DNA from: Catenulispora pinistramenti
GTDB taxonomy: Bacteria > Actinomycetota > Actinomycetes > Streptomycetales > Catenulisporaceae
Direction of reading: 5' to 3'
DNA: 36,784 nucleotides
Assembly (NCBI RefSeq): GCF_018274385.1
Contig: NZ_JAAFYZ010000097.1
Location: 1-36,784, forward strand
Made by a program: the position numbers and the translations under genes. Below, in pieces: positions 7,359-14,661 of the stretch; the stretch's first letter is position 1; every line of letters starts with the position of its first letter. A model generated the notes under the pieces. That model had not been told where the DNA came from and ran no database searches. It was given only the letters and a program-made list of their open reading frames with translations.

Positions 7359-8231
7359 TCAGGGACGAACCGTGACGTTGAGATCGACGTAGGGCCCGTC
7401 GGGCGACGGTGCCGCCTCGGCTGTCACTTGGGCCAGGGCGACACTTCCGTCCTCGGCCGCCATGCAGAACTCGTCGCCGGGGTGAACTGTCAGCACCGAG
7501 ACGACGCCGGCTTGGAGCACGCTGGAGCAGTCGAACACGTCGAGAGTGGTGTCCTGCTCCAACGGGGCGAGGTTGCCCGACCCGATCAGCGTGGATGTGC
7601 CGCTCAGGCTGAGGCCGAAGACGGTGGTCGCGCTGGGCGGCGGGCCGGAAGTGACCTCTTCGCCGCCGGCGTCGACCCGCATAGTTCCCTGCCACACTGC
7701 TTCGCTGGTCGAGGGTGACGAGGGACTGCCGATAGAGGGACTGCCGATATTCGTGGGAGTGGTCGTGCCGCCGTTGCCCGGCCCGCCGCCCTGGTGCCGC
7801 ATCGTGACGACCACGACTCCCGTGAGCACGGCCGCCCCGGCCAGTACCGCCGACTGGTACCGCAGGAGCCATGGTCTGCGCGCGCGCTGCGGTTGCCACG
7901 GTTGCGGTTGCCACGGTTGCTGCGGTTGCGGTTGCGGTTGCGGTTGCGGCGGTTGCCACGGTTGCTGCTGCACCTGCAGCGGTTGCGACGGTTGCTGCTG
8001 CACCTGCAGCGGTTGCGGCTGCAGCACATAGCGGGTCTGTGCCATCCGAGCCGTCTCGACCGGCTTCCGCCTCGGCCGCGGCGGCTGCGGCAGCACGAAG
8101 AACGATGCCAGGAACCGCCGCCAAAACGGCTGCCCGCGCCAGTTCCGCTCCCTGGTCGCTCCCGCCGCGTAGCGCACGTCGGTGAGCGAGGACCAATAGC
8201 GGTGGCCGAACGACCCGCGCTCGCGATTCAC
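7359..8231 (-). CDS. membrane protein with Gln/Pro/Trp-rich repeat region
   Basis: A 290-residue protein of unknown function. Residues 1-62 are basic and aromatic (RYWSSLTDVRYAAG, WRRFLASFFVLPQPPRPRR). Residues about 69-115 are a low-complexity tract of LQVQQQP and QPWQPQ units. One membrane helix follows (AVLAGAAVLTGVVVVTM), then a Gly/Thr/Ser linker and a C-terminal domain with two Cys (VFDCSSV and DEFCMAA) that could form a disulfide outside the cell. The topology is therefore probably cytoplasmic N-terminus and external C-terminus. The GTG start overlaps the stop of the gene before it (GTGA), which implies translational coupling. A later Met (8045) would remove the basic part; the overlap favours the longer form. 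The gene's repeat DNA is a hexamer-like GGTTGC array. Confidence 0.7.
   Translation of the reverse strand: MNRERGSFGHRYWSSLTDVRYAAGATRERNWRGQPFWRRFLASFFVLPQPPRPRRKPVETARMAQTRYVLQPQPLQVQQQPSQPLQVQQQPWQPPQPQPQPQPQQPWQPQPWQPQRARRPWLLRYQSAVLAGAAVLTGVVVVTMRHQGGGPGNGGTTTPTNIGSPSIGSPSSPSTSEAVWQGTMRVDAGGEEVTSGPPPSATTVFGLSLSGTSTLIGSGNLAPLEQDTTLDVFDCSSVLQAGVVSVLTVHPGDEFCMAAEDGSVALAQVTAEAAPSPDGPYVDLNVTVRP
7895..8030. repeat. GGTTGC-type repeat tract inside a coding region
   Basis: On the plus strand the stretch is dominated by GGTTGC hexamers with variants, and includes two copies of the block GGTTGCTGCTGCACCTGCAG. On the coding (minus) strand it encodes the Gln/Pro/Trp-rich segment. Copy number is likely to vary between strains. 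Confidence 0.85.
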
Positions 8232-8620
8232 GCCTGCCCCTCCTGCGGCGCCGCGGCCGTTTCCGGTGGCGGACCGGCCTGGAGCTCGAAGGCCGGGTTG
8301 AGGCGTGCGGATCCGAGCTGGCGGAGCACCGTGGGCGCGGAGCAGCCGACGACTATGGCCGCGTAGGCACCGGTCACCTGCGAGTGGAACAGCAGACCCG
8401 CCACCGCGCCGAGGAGGACCCGGGTCAGGCCGGCCACCACGTCGGACACGGGGTCGATGTAGGCCGTCAGCTTGGGACCGGGGCCGGCGGGTTGCGACTG
8501 GTTCTGCGTCAGCGCCTTGTGGCGGGCCGCGTTCCAGGCCAGGACCCGGTCGGAGCTCACCACCACTTCGACGACCGCTCCGCCGATCGCTCCGTAGCCC
8601 ATGGCCAGCAGCCACTCCAC
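8228..8620 (-). CDS. small membrane protein, unknown
   Basis: A 130-residue protein with no family I can name. It opens with a hydrophobic segment (WLLAMGYGAIGGAVVEVVV), has a basic loop (VLAWNAARHKALTQNQ), then YIDPVSDVVAGLTRVLLGAVAGLLFHSQVTG and YAAIVVGCSAPTVLRQLG, giving two or three membrane helices. A GGGAG about nine bases upstream supports the GTG start at 8620. The last four bases overlap the GTG of the Gln/Pro-rich gene, so the two proteins are very likely made together and may form a complex. A hairpin between it and the aldo/keto reductase gene separates this unit from the one upstream. Confidence 0.65.
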   Translation of the reverse strand: MEWLLAMGYGAIGGAVVEVVVSSDRVLAWNAARHKALTQNQSQPAGPGPKLTAYIDPVSDVVAGLTRVLLGAVAGLLFHSQVTGAYAAIVVGCSAPTVLRQLGSARLNPAFELQAGPPPETAAAPQEGQA

Positions 8621-8637
8621 CCGCCGCTCCCCCCAAT

Positions 8638-8665
8638 GCCCGACGGCTGCGCGCCGTCGTCGGGC
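8638..8665 (-). terminator. hairpin after the aldo/keto reductase gene
   Basis: GCCCGACGGC (8638-8647) can pair with GCCGTCGTCGGGC (8653-8665), with a three-base bulge and a five-base loop. It lies between the reductase stop and the start of the next minus-strand gene. Confidence 0.45.
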
Positions 8666-8733
8666 AACAGCATGTCAGACCTCTGCGGCGGTCCGGAAGT
8701 CCGGCCTGTGAAATGCGGGGGCGAAAGGTCCAC

Positions 8734-9660
8734 TCAGGGTGCTGACACGGTGATCGCGTTCAGCGCCGCCATCGTCGCCGCGTCCAGGCGCACGTCCCCG
8801 GCGGCGATGTTCTCGGCCAGGTGCGCGGGGTCGGCGGTGCCGGCGATCAGCAGCGTGTGCTGGTAGTGCGCCAGGTGCCAGGCGAGGCCGATCTGGACCG
8901 GGGTGACGCCGAGCTCGGCGGCCGCGGTGCGGATCTCCGGCTGGTCGGCGACCTTGGGCCAGCCCGGGAACGCCGAGCCGAGGGGGCAGAACGGCACCCA
9001 GGCGATGTCCTGCTCGCGGCACAGGGCCAGGACCGGGTCGCTGGCGCGCTCCACCGGGCTGTGGGAGTTCTGGACGCAGGCGATGCCCGCGGGCAGGGAG
9101 TGCCGGAGCTGGTCGACGCTGACGTTGCTCAGGCCGATGCCGTCGATCTTGCCCTCGGCGCGCAGGGCCAGGAGTTCGGCCAGCTGGCTGTCCAGGTCGA
9201 CGCGCTGGTCGCCTTCGGCGACGATCCCGGGCGGGGCGTCGACGCGGCGGACGTTGACCACCGCCAGCCGCTCCGCCCCCAGCCGCGCGAGGTTCGCCTC
9301 GACGGCGGCCCGCAGCTGTTCGGGCCGCTGCGCCGGGTCCAGTCCGCCTTCGGCGTTGCGCTCGGCGCCGACCTTGGTGGCCAGCACCAGATCATCAGAG
9401 TACGGATACAGCGCGGCCCGGATCAGATCGTTGGCGTTGGCGGCATCGGTTCCGTAGAACTCGGCGGTGTCGAAGTGGTTGATCCCGTTGTCCACGGCGG
9501 TGCGCAGGATCGCCACGGCCGCGTCCGGGGTGACTTCGGGACGTCCCGGCCGATGCTCGGTCAGCTGCATCACGCCGAAGCCGATGCGGGCGACCCGGTG
9601 TCCGGCCAGGGTGCCGACGCCGCCGGGCGCGCCGGTCTTGGTCCCGTCGTTGCTGCTCAT
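8734..9660 (-). CDS. aldo/keto reductase
   Basis: A 308-residue (beta/alpha)8 oxidoreductase of the aldo/keto reductase superfamily, expected to use NADPH to reduce a carbonyl. Visible are RIGFGVMQLT, INHFDTAEFYG (catalytic Asp and Tyr), LVLATKVG (catalytic Lys), IDGIGLSNVSVDQL, and VPFCPLGSAF, with IAGTADPAHLAENI near the cofactor end. The position of the usual catalytic His reads VVNVRRVDAP, i.e. Arg, as in a subgroup of actinobacterial members. ATG 9660 is chosen; an upstream frame to 9768 runs through the operators. It is divergent from a TetR gene, and the two palindromes between them indicate shared control by that repressor. Confidence 0.9.
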   Translation of the reverse strand: MSSNDGTKTGAPGGVGTLAGHRVARIGFGVMQLTEHRPGRPEVTPDAAVAILRTAVDNGINHFDTAEFYGTDAANANDLIRAALYPYSDDLVLATKVGAERNAEGGLDPAQRPEQLRAAVEANLARLGAERLAVVNVRRVDAPPGIVAEGDQRVDLDSQLAELLALRAEGKIDGIGLSNVSVDQLRHSLPAGIACVQNSHSPVERASDPVLALCREQDIAWVPFCPLGSAFPGWPKVADQPEIRTAAAELGVTPVQIGLAWHLAHYQHTLLIAGTADPAHLAENIAAGDVRLDAATMAALNAITVSAP

Positions 9661-9678
9661 GTCTGGATCCCGCCTGTG

Positions 9679-9734
9679 AGATGACATCTGGGAGATGGCG
9701 CCTAGGGGATGGCGCCTGGGAGGTGGCATAGTGG
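9679..9734. repeat. 14-bp degenerate tandem repeat, 4 copies
   Basis: Four consecutive 14-base units: 9679-9692, 9693-9706, 9707-9720 and 9721-9734. The best-conserved pair is AGATGGCGCCTAGG and GGATGGCGCCTGGG, each with the palindrome GGCGCC. The array fills the leader of the aldo/keto reductase gene, next to the TetR operators. Confidence 0.75.
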
Positions 9735-9741
9735 AAGGAAA

Positions 9742-9759
9742 ACCGGAGGACCCTCCGGT
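9742..9759. promoter_or_regulatory. TetR operator O1
   Basis: ACCGGAGG (9742-9749) and CCTCCGGT (9752-9759) form a perfect 8-bp inverted repeat around two bases. It shares the CGGAGG-NN-CCTCCG core with the second site 36 bp away, and lies between the divergent reductase and TetR genes. Confidence 0.8.
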
Positions 9760-9776
9760 AATCCTCACGATAGCAG

Positions 9777-9796
9777 AAACGGAGGGGCCTCCGTTT
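9777..9796. promoter_or_regulatory. TetR operator O2 overlapping the TetR ribosome site
   Basis: AAACGGAGG (9777-9785) and CCTCCGTTT (9788-9796) form a perfect 9-bp inverted repeat around GG. It ends one base before the TetR start codon; the only plausible Shine-Dalgarno sequence, GGAGGGG at 9781-9787, lies within it. Confidence 0.85.
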
Positions 9797-9797
9797 T

Positions 9798-10391
9798 ATG
9801 GCCCGACCAGCCCGCCTCGCAGCCTCCGCGGCCCCCGCAGCCCCCGGGCGCGTGGACGCACAGCGCAACCGCCAACGCCTCATCGAGGTCGCCCACCAGG
9901 CCTTCACCACCGGCGACGGCAAAGTCTCGCTGGAAGCGGTGGCGAAGCAGGCCGGCGTCGGCATCGGCACCCTCTACCGCCACTTCCCGACCCGCGAAGC
10001 CCTGGTCGAGGCCGTCTACCTCGCCGAGCGCGGGCGGTTGTGCGATGCCGCCGCCGGGCTGCTCGCCGAGCAGCCGCCGGAGCGTGCGCTACGCACCTGG
10101 ATGGGCCGCTTCGCCGACTACATCGCCACCAAGCAGGAGATGGCCGACTCCCTGCGCGTGCTGATCGCCGACGGCACCGTCACCAAGTCGCAGGCCCGCG
10201 AGCAGCTGTCCGACGCGGTGCGCGGCATCCTCGACGCCGGCGCCGCCGCCGGGACGATCCGTGCCGAGGCGCGGGCTGAGGACGTGGTCGTGGCGCTGGT
10301 CGGCGTCGTCTCCGTCTGCACCCTGCCCGAGCAGCGCGATCAGGTCGAGAGGTTGTTCGACCTGCTGATGGCCGGACTGGTGGCGCACTAA
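9798..10391 (+). CDS. TetR family repressor of the aldo/keto reductase gene
   Basis: A 197-residue TetR-type regulator. The helix-turn-helix is at residues about 25-70: QRLIEVAHQAFTTGDGKVSL, then AVAKQAGVGIGTLYRHFPTREALVEAVY, the GxGTLYRHFPTRE pattern being diagnostic. The C-terminal half is helical and would bind an unknown ligand and form the dimer. ATG 9798 starts directly after the O2 palindrome, so the repressor can block both its own promoter and the divergent reductase promoter. Regulation by its own product is inferred from the position of the two sites. No other candidate target lies close by. Confidence 0.92.
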   Translation: MARPARLAASAAPAAPGRVDAQRNRQRLIEVAHQAFTTGDGKVSLEAVAKQAGVGIGTLYRHFPTREALVEAVYLAERGRLCDAAAGLLAEQPPERALRTWMGRFADYIATKQEMADSLRVLIADGTVTKSQAREQLSDAVRGILDAGAAAGTIRAEARAEDVVVALVGVVSVCTLPEQRDQVERLFDLLMAGLVAH

Positions 10392-10419
10392 ACGCGCAGC
10401 TGGACCGGCGGCGCGGCTG

Positions 10420-10492
10420 GATCAGCGGCGTATCTAGGTCAGCGGCCAGGTCAGCGGCTAGATCAGCCGAGCGTCACGTAGTTCAGCGGCGC
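10420..10492. repeat. 12-bp repeat cluster between convergent genes
   Basis: AGGTCAGCGGCC (10436-10447), AGGTCAGCGGCT (10448-10459) and AGATCAGCCGAG (10460-10471) are tandem 12-base units, flanked by further GATCAGCGGC or TTCAGCGGC copies at about 10420 and 10482. GCGTCACG also occurs twice (10471 and 10491). The cluster fills the gap between the TetR and DoxX stop codons. Confidence 0.75.
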
Positions 10493-10493
10493 G

Positions 10494-11066
10494 TCACGGC
10501 AGCTCGGCCACCGCCTCGGCCTCGGCCGCCTCGTCCTCCTTGGCCTCGGCCGCGGACCGCTCGGCTACCACCCGCGCGCGGCGCCGCAGGACCACCGAAG
10601 CGGCCAGCGCGCTGCCCGCGAAGGCCCCGGCGAGCACCGCCGGCGTGTTCAGCCGGTTGCCGGTGGCGTGGTCGACCGAGATCCGCCCCGGTCCGGCCAG
10701 GCCCAGACCGGCCGCGGCGAGCCCGAGGAAGGCCGGGTATTCGTAGCCGCCGGAGCTGTTGAAGAACCCGGCGGGCCGGTGGACCTCCACCGCCGCGGAC
10801 ATCGCCCCGACCGCCGCGGCACCGGCCGCCGGGGTCGCCGCGCCGAGCGCCAGCAGCAGACCGCCGCCGGCCTCGCCGAGCCCGGCCGCGACCGCGTTCG
10901 GCAGCCCGGGGCGGAAGCCCATCTTGTCCATTCCGCCCGCCGCGGCCGTCAGGCCCCGGCCGCCGAACCAGCCGAACAGCTTCTGCGTGCCGTGGGCGAC
11001 CAGGACGCCGCCGGTGCCCACGCGCAGCGCCAGCAGGCCCAGGTCAGTGCGTACTCGGCCAGGCAT
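10494..11066 (-). CDS. DoxX family membrane protein
   Basis: A 190-residue protein of the DoxX family. GLLALRVGTGGVLVAHGTQKLFGWFGG is the family's first helix and loop, followed by three more membrane helices (LGEAGGGLLLALG, AAAVGAMSAAVEVH, YPAFLGLAAAGLGLAG). The C-terminus is longer than in minimal DoxX proteins, with a further hydrophobic segment and an acidic tail rich in Glu and Ala. DoxX proteins are linked to redox or sulfur stress, but their biochemical role is not settled. GGAAGGAG upstream fixes ATG 11066. It is divergent from a MerR gene 152 bp away, a possible regulator. Confidence 0.88.
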   Translation of the reverse strand: MPGRVRTDLGLLALRVGTGGVLVAHGTQKLFGWFGGRGLTAAAGGMDKMGFRPGLPNAVAAGLGEAGGGLLLALGAATPAAGAAAVGAMSAAVEVHRPAGFFNSSGGYEYPAFLGLAAAGLGLAGPGRISVDHATGNRLNTPAVLAGAFAGSALAASVVLRRRARVVAERSAAEAKEDEAAEAEAVAELP

Positions 11067-11160
11067 CGGGGCTCCTTCCAACGGCCGATCGTGTCCTTCC
11101 ACTATCGGCGAGGCCGCGGCACGGCGCCGCCGGGGACCGGCCAGTCGGTTATTCTCATCG

Positions 11161-11200
11161 ACATCGAGACACATCGAGACACATCGGAGAGCTCGGAGAG
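11161..11200. repeat. 10-bp periodic repeat before MerR gene
   Basis: ACATCGAGAC twice in tandem (11161-11170, 11171-11180), followed by the variants ACATCGGAGA (11181-11190) and GCTCGGAGAG (11191-11200). The 10-base period places each copy on the same face of the helix. It lies just upstream of the MerR ribosome site GGGAGG (11205-11210). Confidence 0.75.
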
Positions 11201-11218
11201 CATCGGGAGGCAGACGGG

Positions 11219-11950
11219 GTGAGCGACGAGGAATACCGCGTCGACGACCTCGCGCGCCTGTCCGGGATGACGGTCCGCAACATCCGCGAACACCAGTCCC
11301 GCGGCCTGCTGCCGGCCCCGACAGTCCGCGGCCGGGTGGGCTTCTACGGCCCCGAACACCTGGCGCGGCTGGAGCAGATCAAACGCTTACAGGCCGAGGG
11401 TTTCACGCTGGAGTCGATCCGGCGCATGCTCGGCGGCGGCGCCGAGTTCGCGTCCTTCGCCGCCGCGGTGCACCAGGCGTTCGACGACGGCGACAAGCGC
11501 GTGGTCCGGTTGGACGACATCCACACCCTGTTCCCCGGCCTGGACCAGGACGCTGACGGCGCCGAGGGTACCGCGCTGCTGGACTCGGCGGTCGAGCTCG
11601 ACCTGCTGCGCCCCCTGGGCAACGGCCGCTACGAGGAACGCTCCCCGCGACTGACCCGGATCGGCGCCGAGCTGATGGCGCTGGGCATCCCGCCGGCGAG
11701 CGCGCTGACGGCGGCGGCCGAGGCGCGCACGCATGTGCGGGCCGTGGCGAAGAGCTTCGTGCAGCTGTATGTGGAGCAGATCTGGGCCCCGTTCGAGGCT
11801 GCCGGCTACCCCGCCGATCAGTGGCCGGACATCCTCAGCGGGCTGGACCGGCTGCGGCCGCTGGCCCTGGACTCGATGTCGGCGCTGCTGAGGATGGCGC
11901 TGGACGAGGCCGCGACGGAGCTGATCGAGGAGCGGGCCGGGCTGCGGTAG
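11219..11950 (+). CDS. MerR family regulator
   Basis: A 243-residue regulator starting with GTG. The N-terminal winged helix is clear: YRVDDLARLSGMTVRNIREH, then SRGLLPAPTVRGRVGFYGPEHLARLEQIKRLQAEGFTLESIRRML cut in the usual way into HTH, wing and second helix. It is longer than metal-sensing MerR proteins, and its C-terminal half (about 100-240) is helical without Cys clusters, so the signal is probably organic. GGGAGG nine bases upstream supports the start. It is divergent from DoxX and convergent with the glutaminase gene (one base between stops). Confidence 0.9.
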   Translation: MSDEEYRVDDLARLSGMTVRNIREHQSRGLLPAPTVRGRVGFYGPEHLARLEQIKRLQAEGFTLESIRRMLGGGAEFASFAAAVHQAFDDGDKRVVRLDDIHTLFPGLDQDADGAEGTALLDSAVELDLLRPLGNGRYEERSPRLTRIGAELMALGIPPASALTAAAEARTHVRAVAKSFVQLYVEQIWAPFEAAGYPADQWPDILSGLDRLRPLALDSMSALLRMALDEAATELIEERAGLR

Positions 11951-11951
11951 C

Positions 11952-13250
11952 TCAGCCCGGCGGCTGTACGGCGGAAGGCTGCGCGGTGGGCGGCTCCGTG
12001 GCGAACGGCCCCCCGATGAACGGCACCGACGGCGCCTTCTGGACCCGGGCCGCGGCCGCGGCGATCCGTTCAGCCGGTTCGATCATCAGCTCCAGCCCGT
12101 GCCGCCGCAGCTCGATCCCGACCGCCCGCAGCAGCTCGGCCGCCACCGCGCGCACGGTCGTCACGTGCGTGATGTCGACCTCGATCCGCTTGATCCCCCG
12201 GGTGACGACCTGCTCCAGCAGATGGTTGGACACCTGTTCGGCGGTGATGAAGTCCAGCTCGCCGCGCAGCCGCACGGTGAGCGCGTCGTCGACGACCTCG
12301 GAGGCGGCGATCGGCGACCGGCTGCCGGCCGGCGGGGCGAAGACGTGCAGCCCGAGCCGGCTGGACATCTCCTGGAGCACCGCCATCGCCCGGACGCTGT
12401 TGCCCTGCGCGTCCAGCGGCGGACTGTAGACGCCGAGGCCGAACTCCCCCGGCAGCACCGCCGCGATCCCGCCGCCGACCCCGCTCTTGGCCGGCAGCCC
12501 GACCCGGACCATCCACTCACCGCTGCGGTCGTACATACCGCAGGTCGCCATCACCGACAGCGCGATCTTGGCGACTTCGGGGTCGACGACGGCCGTCCTG
12601 GTCAGCGGGTTGACGCCGCCGCGGGCCAGCGTGCCGGCCATGACCGCGAGGTCGGCGACGGTCACCATCAACGAGCACTGCCGGAAGTAGATGTCGCAGG
12701 CCTCTTCGGCCGGGCGGGCCAGCACCCCCTGGGACAGCGTGAGGAACCCCAACGCCCGGTTCCGGTCGCCGGTGGCCGCCTCGGAGCGGTACACGGCCTC
12801 GTTCAGCTCCAGCTCACGCCCGGCGAACGCGGACAGACCGGCCCGGATCCGCTCGAAGCTCTGCGCCGCGTCGCCCGGGATCAGGCTGGTGGTGACGATC
12901 GCCCCGGCGTTGATCAGCGGGTTGGCCGGGCGCCCGGTGCCCGGCTCCAGGCTGATCGCGTTGAACGGCTCGCCGCTGGGCTCGAACCCGACGTGCTCGG
13001 CCACCTCGTCCAGACCGAGGTCGGCCAGGGCCAGGGCATAGACGAAGGGCTTGGACACGGACTGGATCGTGAATTCGCGCTCGTGGTCGCCGGCCCGGTA
13101 GACCGAGCCGTGCACGCTGGCCATGGCCACGGCGAAGTCGTCCGGGTCCGCGCAGGCCAGCTCGGGGATGTAGTCCGCGACGACACCCCGCGGCGGGACG
13201 GCGGCGTGCCGCTGCAACACCGCTTCCAGGGAGGCGGTCACCGGGTCCAC
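11952..13250 (-). CDS. glsA: glutaminase with C-terminal STAS domain
   Basis: A 432-residue glutaminase (glutamine to glutamate and ammonia) of the serine-dependent beta-lactamase-like fold. The catalytic SxxK is S64-V-S-K67 in FTIQSVSKPF. Other family pieces are FNAISLEPGTGRPANPLINAGAI, and GLPAKSGVGGGIAAVLPGEFGLGVYSPPLD. From about residue 310 the sequence changes to a STAS-like domain: LTVRLRGELDFITAEQVSNH, then IKRIEVDITHVTTVRAVAAELL, followed by a Pro-rich tail. Glutaminases with STAS domains are known in actinobacteria; the domain may sense nucleotides or mediate binding to a partner. The GTG start follows a G-rich stretch that can serve as ribosome site. Confidence 0.9.
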   Translation of the reverse strand: MDPVTASLEAVLQRHAAVPPRGVVADYIPELACADPDDFAVAMASVHGSVYRAGDHEREFTIQSVSKPFVYALALADLGLDEVAEHVGFEPSGEPFNAISLEPGTGRPANPLINAGAIVTTSLIPGDAAQSFERIRAGLSAFAGRELELNEAVYRSEAATGDRNRALGFLTLSQGVLARPAEEACDIYFRQCSLMVTVADLAVMAGTLARGGVNPLTRTAVVDPEVAKIALSVMATCGMYDRSGEWMVRVGLPAKSGVGGGIAAVLPGEFGLGVYSPPLDAQGNSVRAMAVLQEMSSRLGLHVFAPPAGSRSPIAASEVVDDALTVRLRGELDFITAEQVSNHLLEQVVTRGIKRIEVDITHVTTVRAVAAELLRAVGIELRRHGLELMIEPAERIAAAAARVQKAPSVPFIGGPFATEPPTAQPSAVQPPG

Positions 13251-13341
13251 GCGGCACCCCCGGCGACGTCGGCACCCTCGTACCGATGAAGAGTCACTGC
13301 CCGGTTTGTCGCGATATCAGCGTCCACCCGCCGAGTCTAGA

Positions 13342-14040
13342 TCAGAGCGCTGGCAGCTGCCCGGGGAACATCGGCGCGAGCTGGCGCGGGTAGCCGGCGA
13401 TGAGCCGCAGCTCGTCGCCGGTCAGCGGCCGGCCGGTCTGGGCGTTGCAGAGCTGGACCAGCTGGAACACCAGTTCCTCCTCGTCCGGCCGCACCTCGAT
13501 CCCGAGCCCGTCCAGCACGTGCCGGAAGCCGGCCTTGCCGCCGTACTCGCCGGTCAGCACCACGCGGCCGGTGCGCGCGTGCCAGTCCTCGGGGAACGGG
13601 CCGAGCGCGGCCTCATCGTAGAGCTCGTAGTTGCCGTGGTCCTTCAGGGCGCCGTCGGCGTGGATGCCGGATTCGTGGGCGAAGGCGTTGCGGCCCACGC
13701 CGACCTGGTTGTTCGGCAGCGGCTGGCCGAGCGCGTAGGCGGCCCACAGGGCGAAGCGGCGGGCCCAGGACAGGTCCAGCGGGTCGCCGATCTCGGTCCG
13801 GTCGGCCAGGGCCGAAGCCGTGCTGGAAGGCCAGGATCACGGACAGCAGGTCGGCGTTGCCCGACCGCTCGCCGACGCCGTTGACGCAGGTGTTGATCCA
13901 CGCGTCCTGGCCGGCGTCCAGATCGCCGAGCGCCCCGGCCACCGAGTTGGCCACGGCCAGGCCGAGGTCGTTGTGGCAGTGCGTCTCGACCGGCGCGCCC
14001 AGGACCGAGGCCAGCTTGGCGAAGCGGTCGCCGCCGCACT
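13342..14040 (-). pseudogene. homocitrate-synthase-like gene (LeuA/NifV family), 5' half lost and frameshifted
   Basis: Remnant of an HMGL-like condensing enzyme (2-isopropylmalate/homocitrate synthase family). Reading the minus strand from about 14040: GGDRFAKLASVLGAPVETH, then HNDLGLAVANSV (metal-binding HxH), WINTCVNGVGERSGNADLL, ILAFQHGFG. At about 13810 one extra base shifts the frame; the correct continuation is LADRTEIGDPLDLSWARRFA, then VGRNAFAHESGIHADG and the tail ending at 13342. The whole N-terminal part of the TIM barrel, including the first catalytic region, is missing: the upstream DNA is instead the oppositely oriented citrate synthase remnant. Truncation and frameshift together make a functional enzyme very unlikely. 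Confidence 0.85.
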
Positions 14041-14566
14041 CTGGCCCAAGCTGTCCGCCACCCCGCCGACTCCCGTCCAAGCCGACCCCTACGCCGTCGT
14101 GATGTCCGGCCTCGGCGTCCTCACCGGCCCCAAGCACGGCGGCGCCGCACTCGCCGCCGAGCGCATGCTGGCCGCCACCGCCGACCCCGCCGACGCCGCG
14201 CGCGTCATCGCCGAGCGGCTGCGCAGCGGCGAGCGCATCCCGGGTCTGGGCCACATGGTGTACAAGACCGGCGACACGCGTGGCATAACCCTGATGAACC
14301 TGGTCCGCACCGCGTGGCCGGACAACGAGCGCCTGGCCGTCGCCGAGGCGCTGGTCGCCGAACGCTCCGCACGCCGCCTCCCGGCGCTGAACATCGACTT
14401 CGCCCTGGCCGCGTTCGGCGCCACAGCCGGTCTGGTCCCGGGAGCCGGGCAGGCCGTCTTCGCGATCGCGCGGACTGCCGGGTGGCTGGCCCATGCGCTT
14501 GAGGAGTACCAGCGCCAGAGCCCGCTACGGCCGCGAGCCGTGTATGTAGGCCCGGACAGCAGCTGA
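14021..14566 (+). pseudogene. citrate-synthase-like gene, 5' half lost
   Basis: C-terminal part of an actinobacterial citrate/methylcitrate synthase paralogue. Visible are SGLGVLTGPKHGGAALA, RIPGLGHMVYKTGDTRG (position of the substrate-binding His), LPALNIDFALAA with the catalytic Asp, and VPGAGQAVFAIARTAGWLAHALEEY near the end. The N-terminal half is absent. The segment EAVAAALWPKLSATPPTP is followed directly by ADPYAVV, whereas relatives as I recall them have about 40 residues between, including the catalytic DHE motif, so an internal deletion is likely as well. The remnant abuts the homocitrate-synthase remnant head to head at 14021-14040. No start codon with a ribosome site is seen. Confidence 0.8.
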
Positions 14567-14661
14567 AAGCCAGGCGTGCTCAGGCATCGGGTATTGGTCC
14601 CCGCTTCCGAACCCGGATTGGCCCTGTCGGCCCCGCTCACCGGTCCGGTAAAGCTGTGCCC

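Noticed and set aside
7546-8031. A plus-strand frame with a strikingly Cys/Gly-rich tail, like a metallothionein or RiPP precursor
   Set aside because: The Cys/Gly pattern is the antisense reading of the GGTTGC repeat encoding the Gln/Pro/Trp tract; the minus-strand gene has coupling and a membrane domain.
9660-9798. Riboswitch in the reductase/TetR gap
   Set aside because: The structure is explained by two TetR-type DNA palindromes and a 14-bp repeat; no known riboswitch core is seen.
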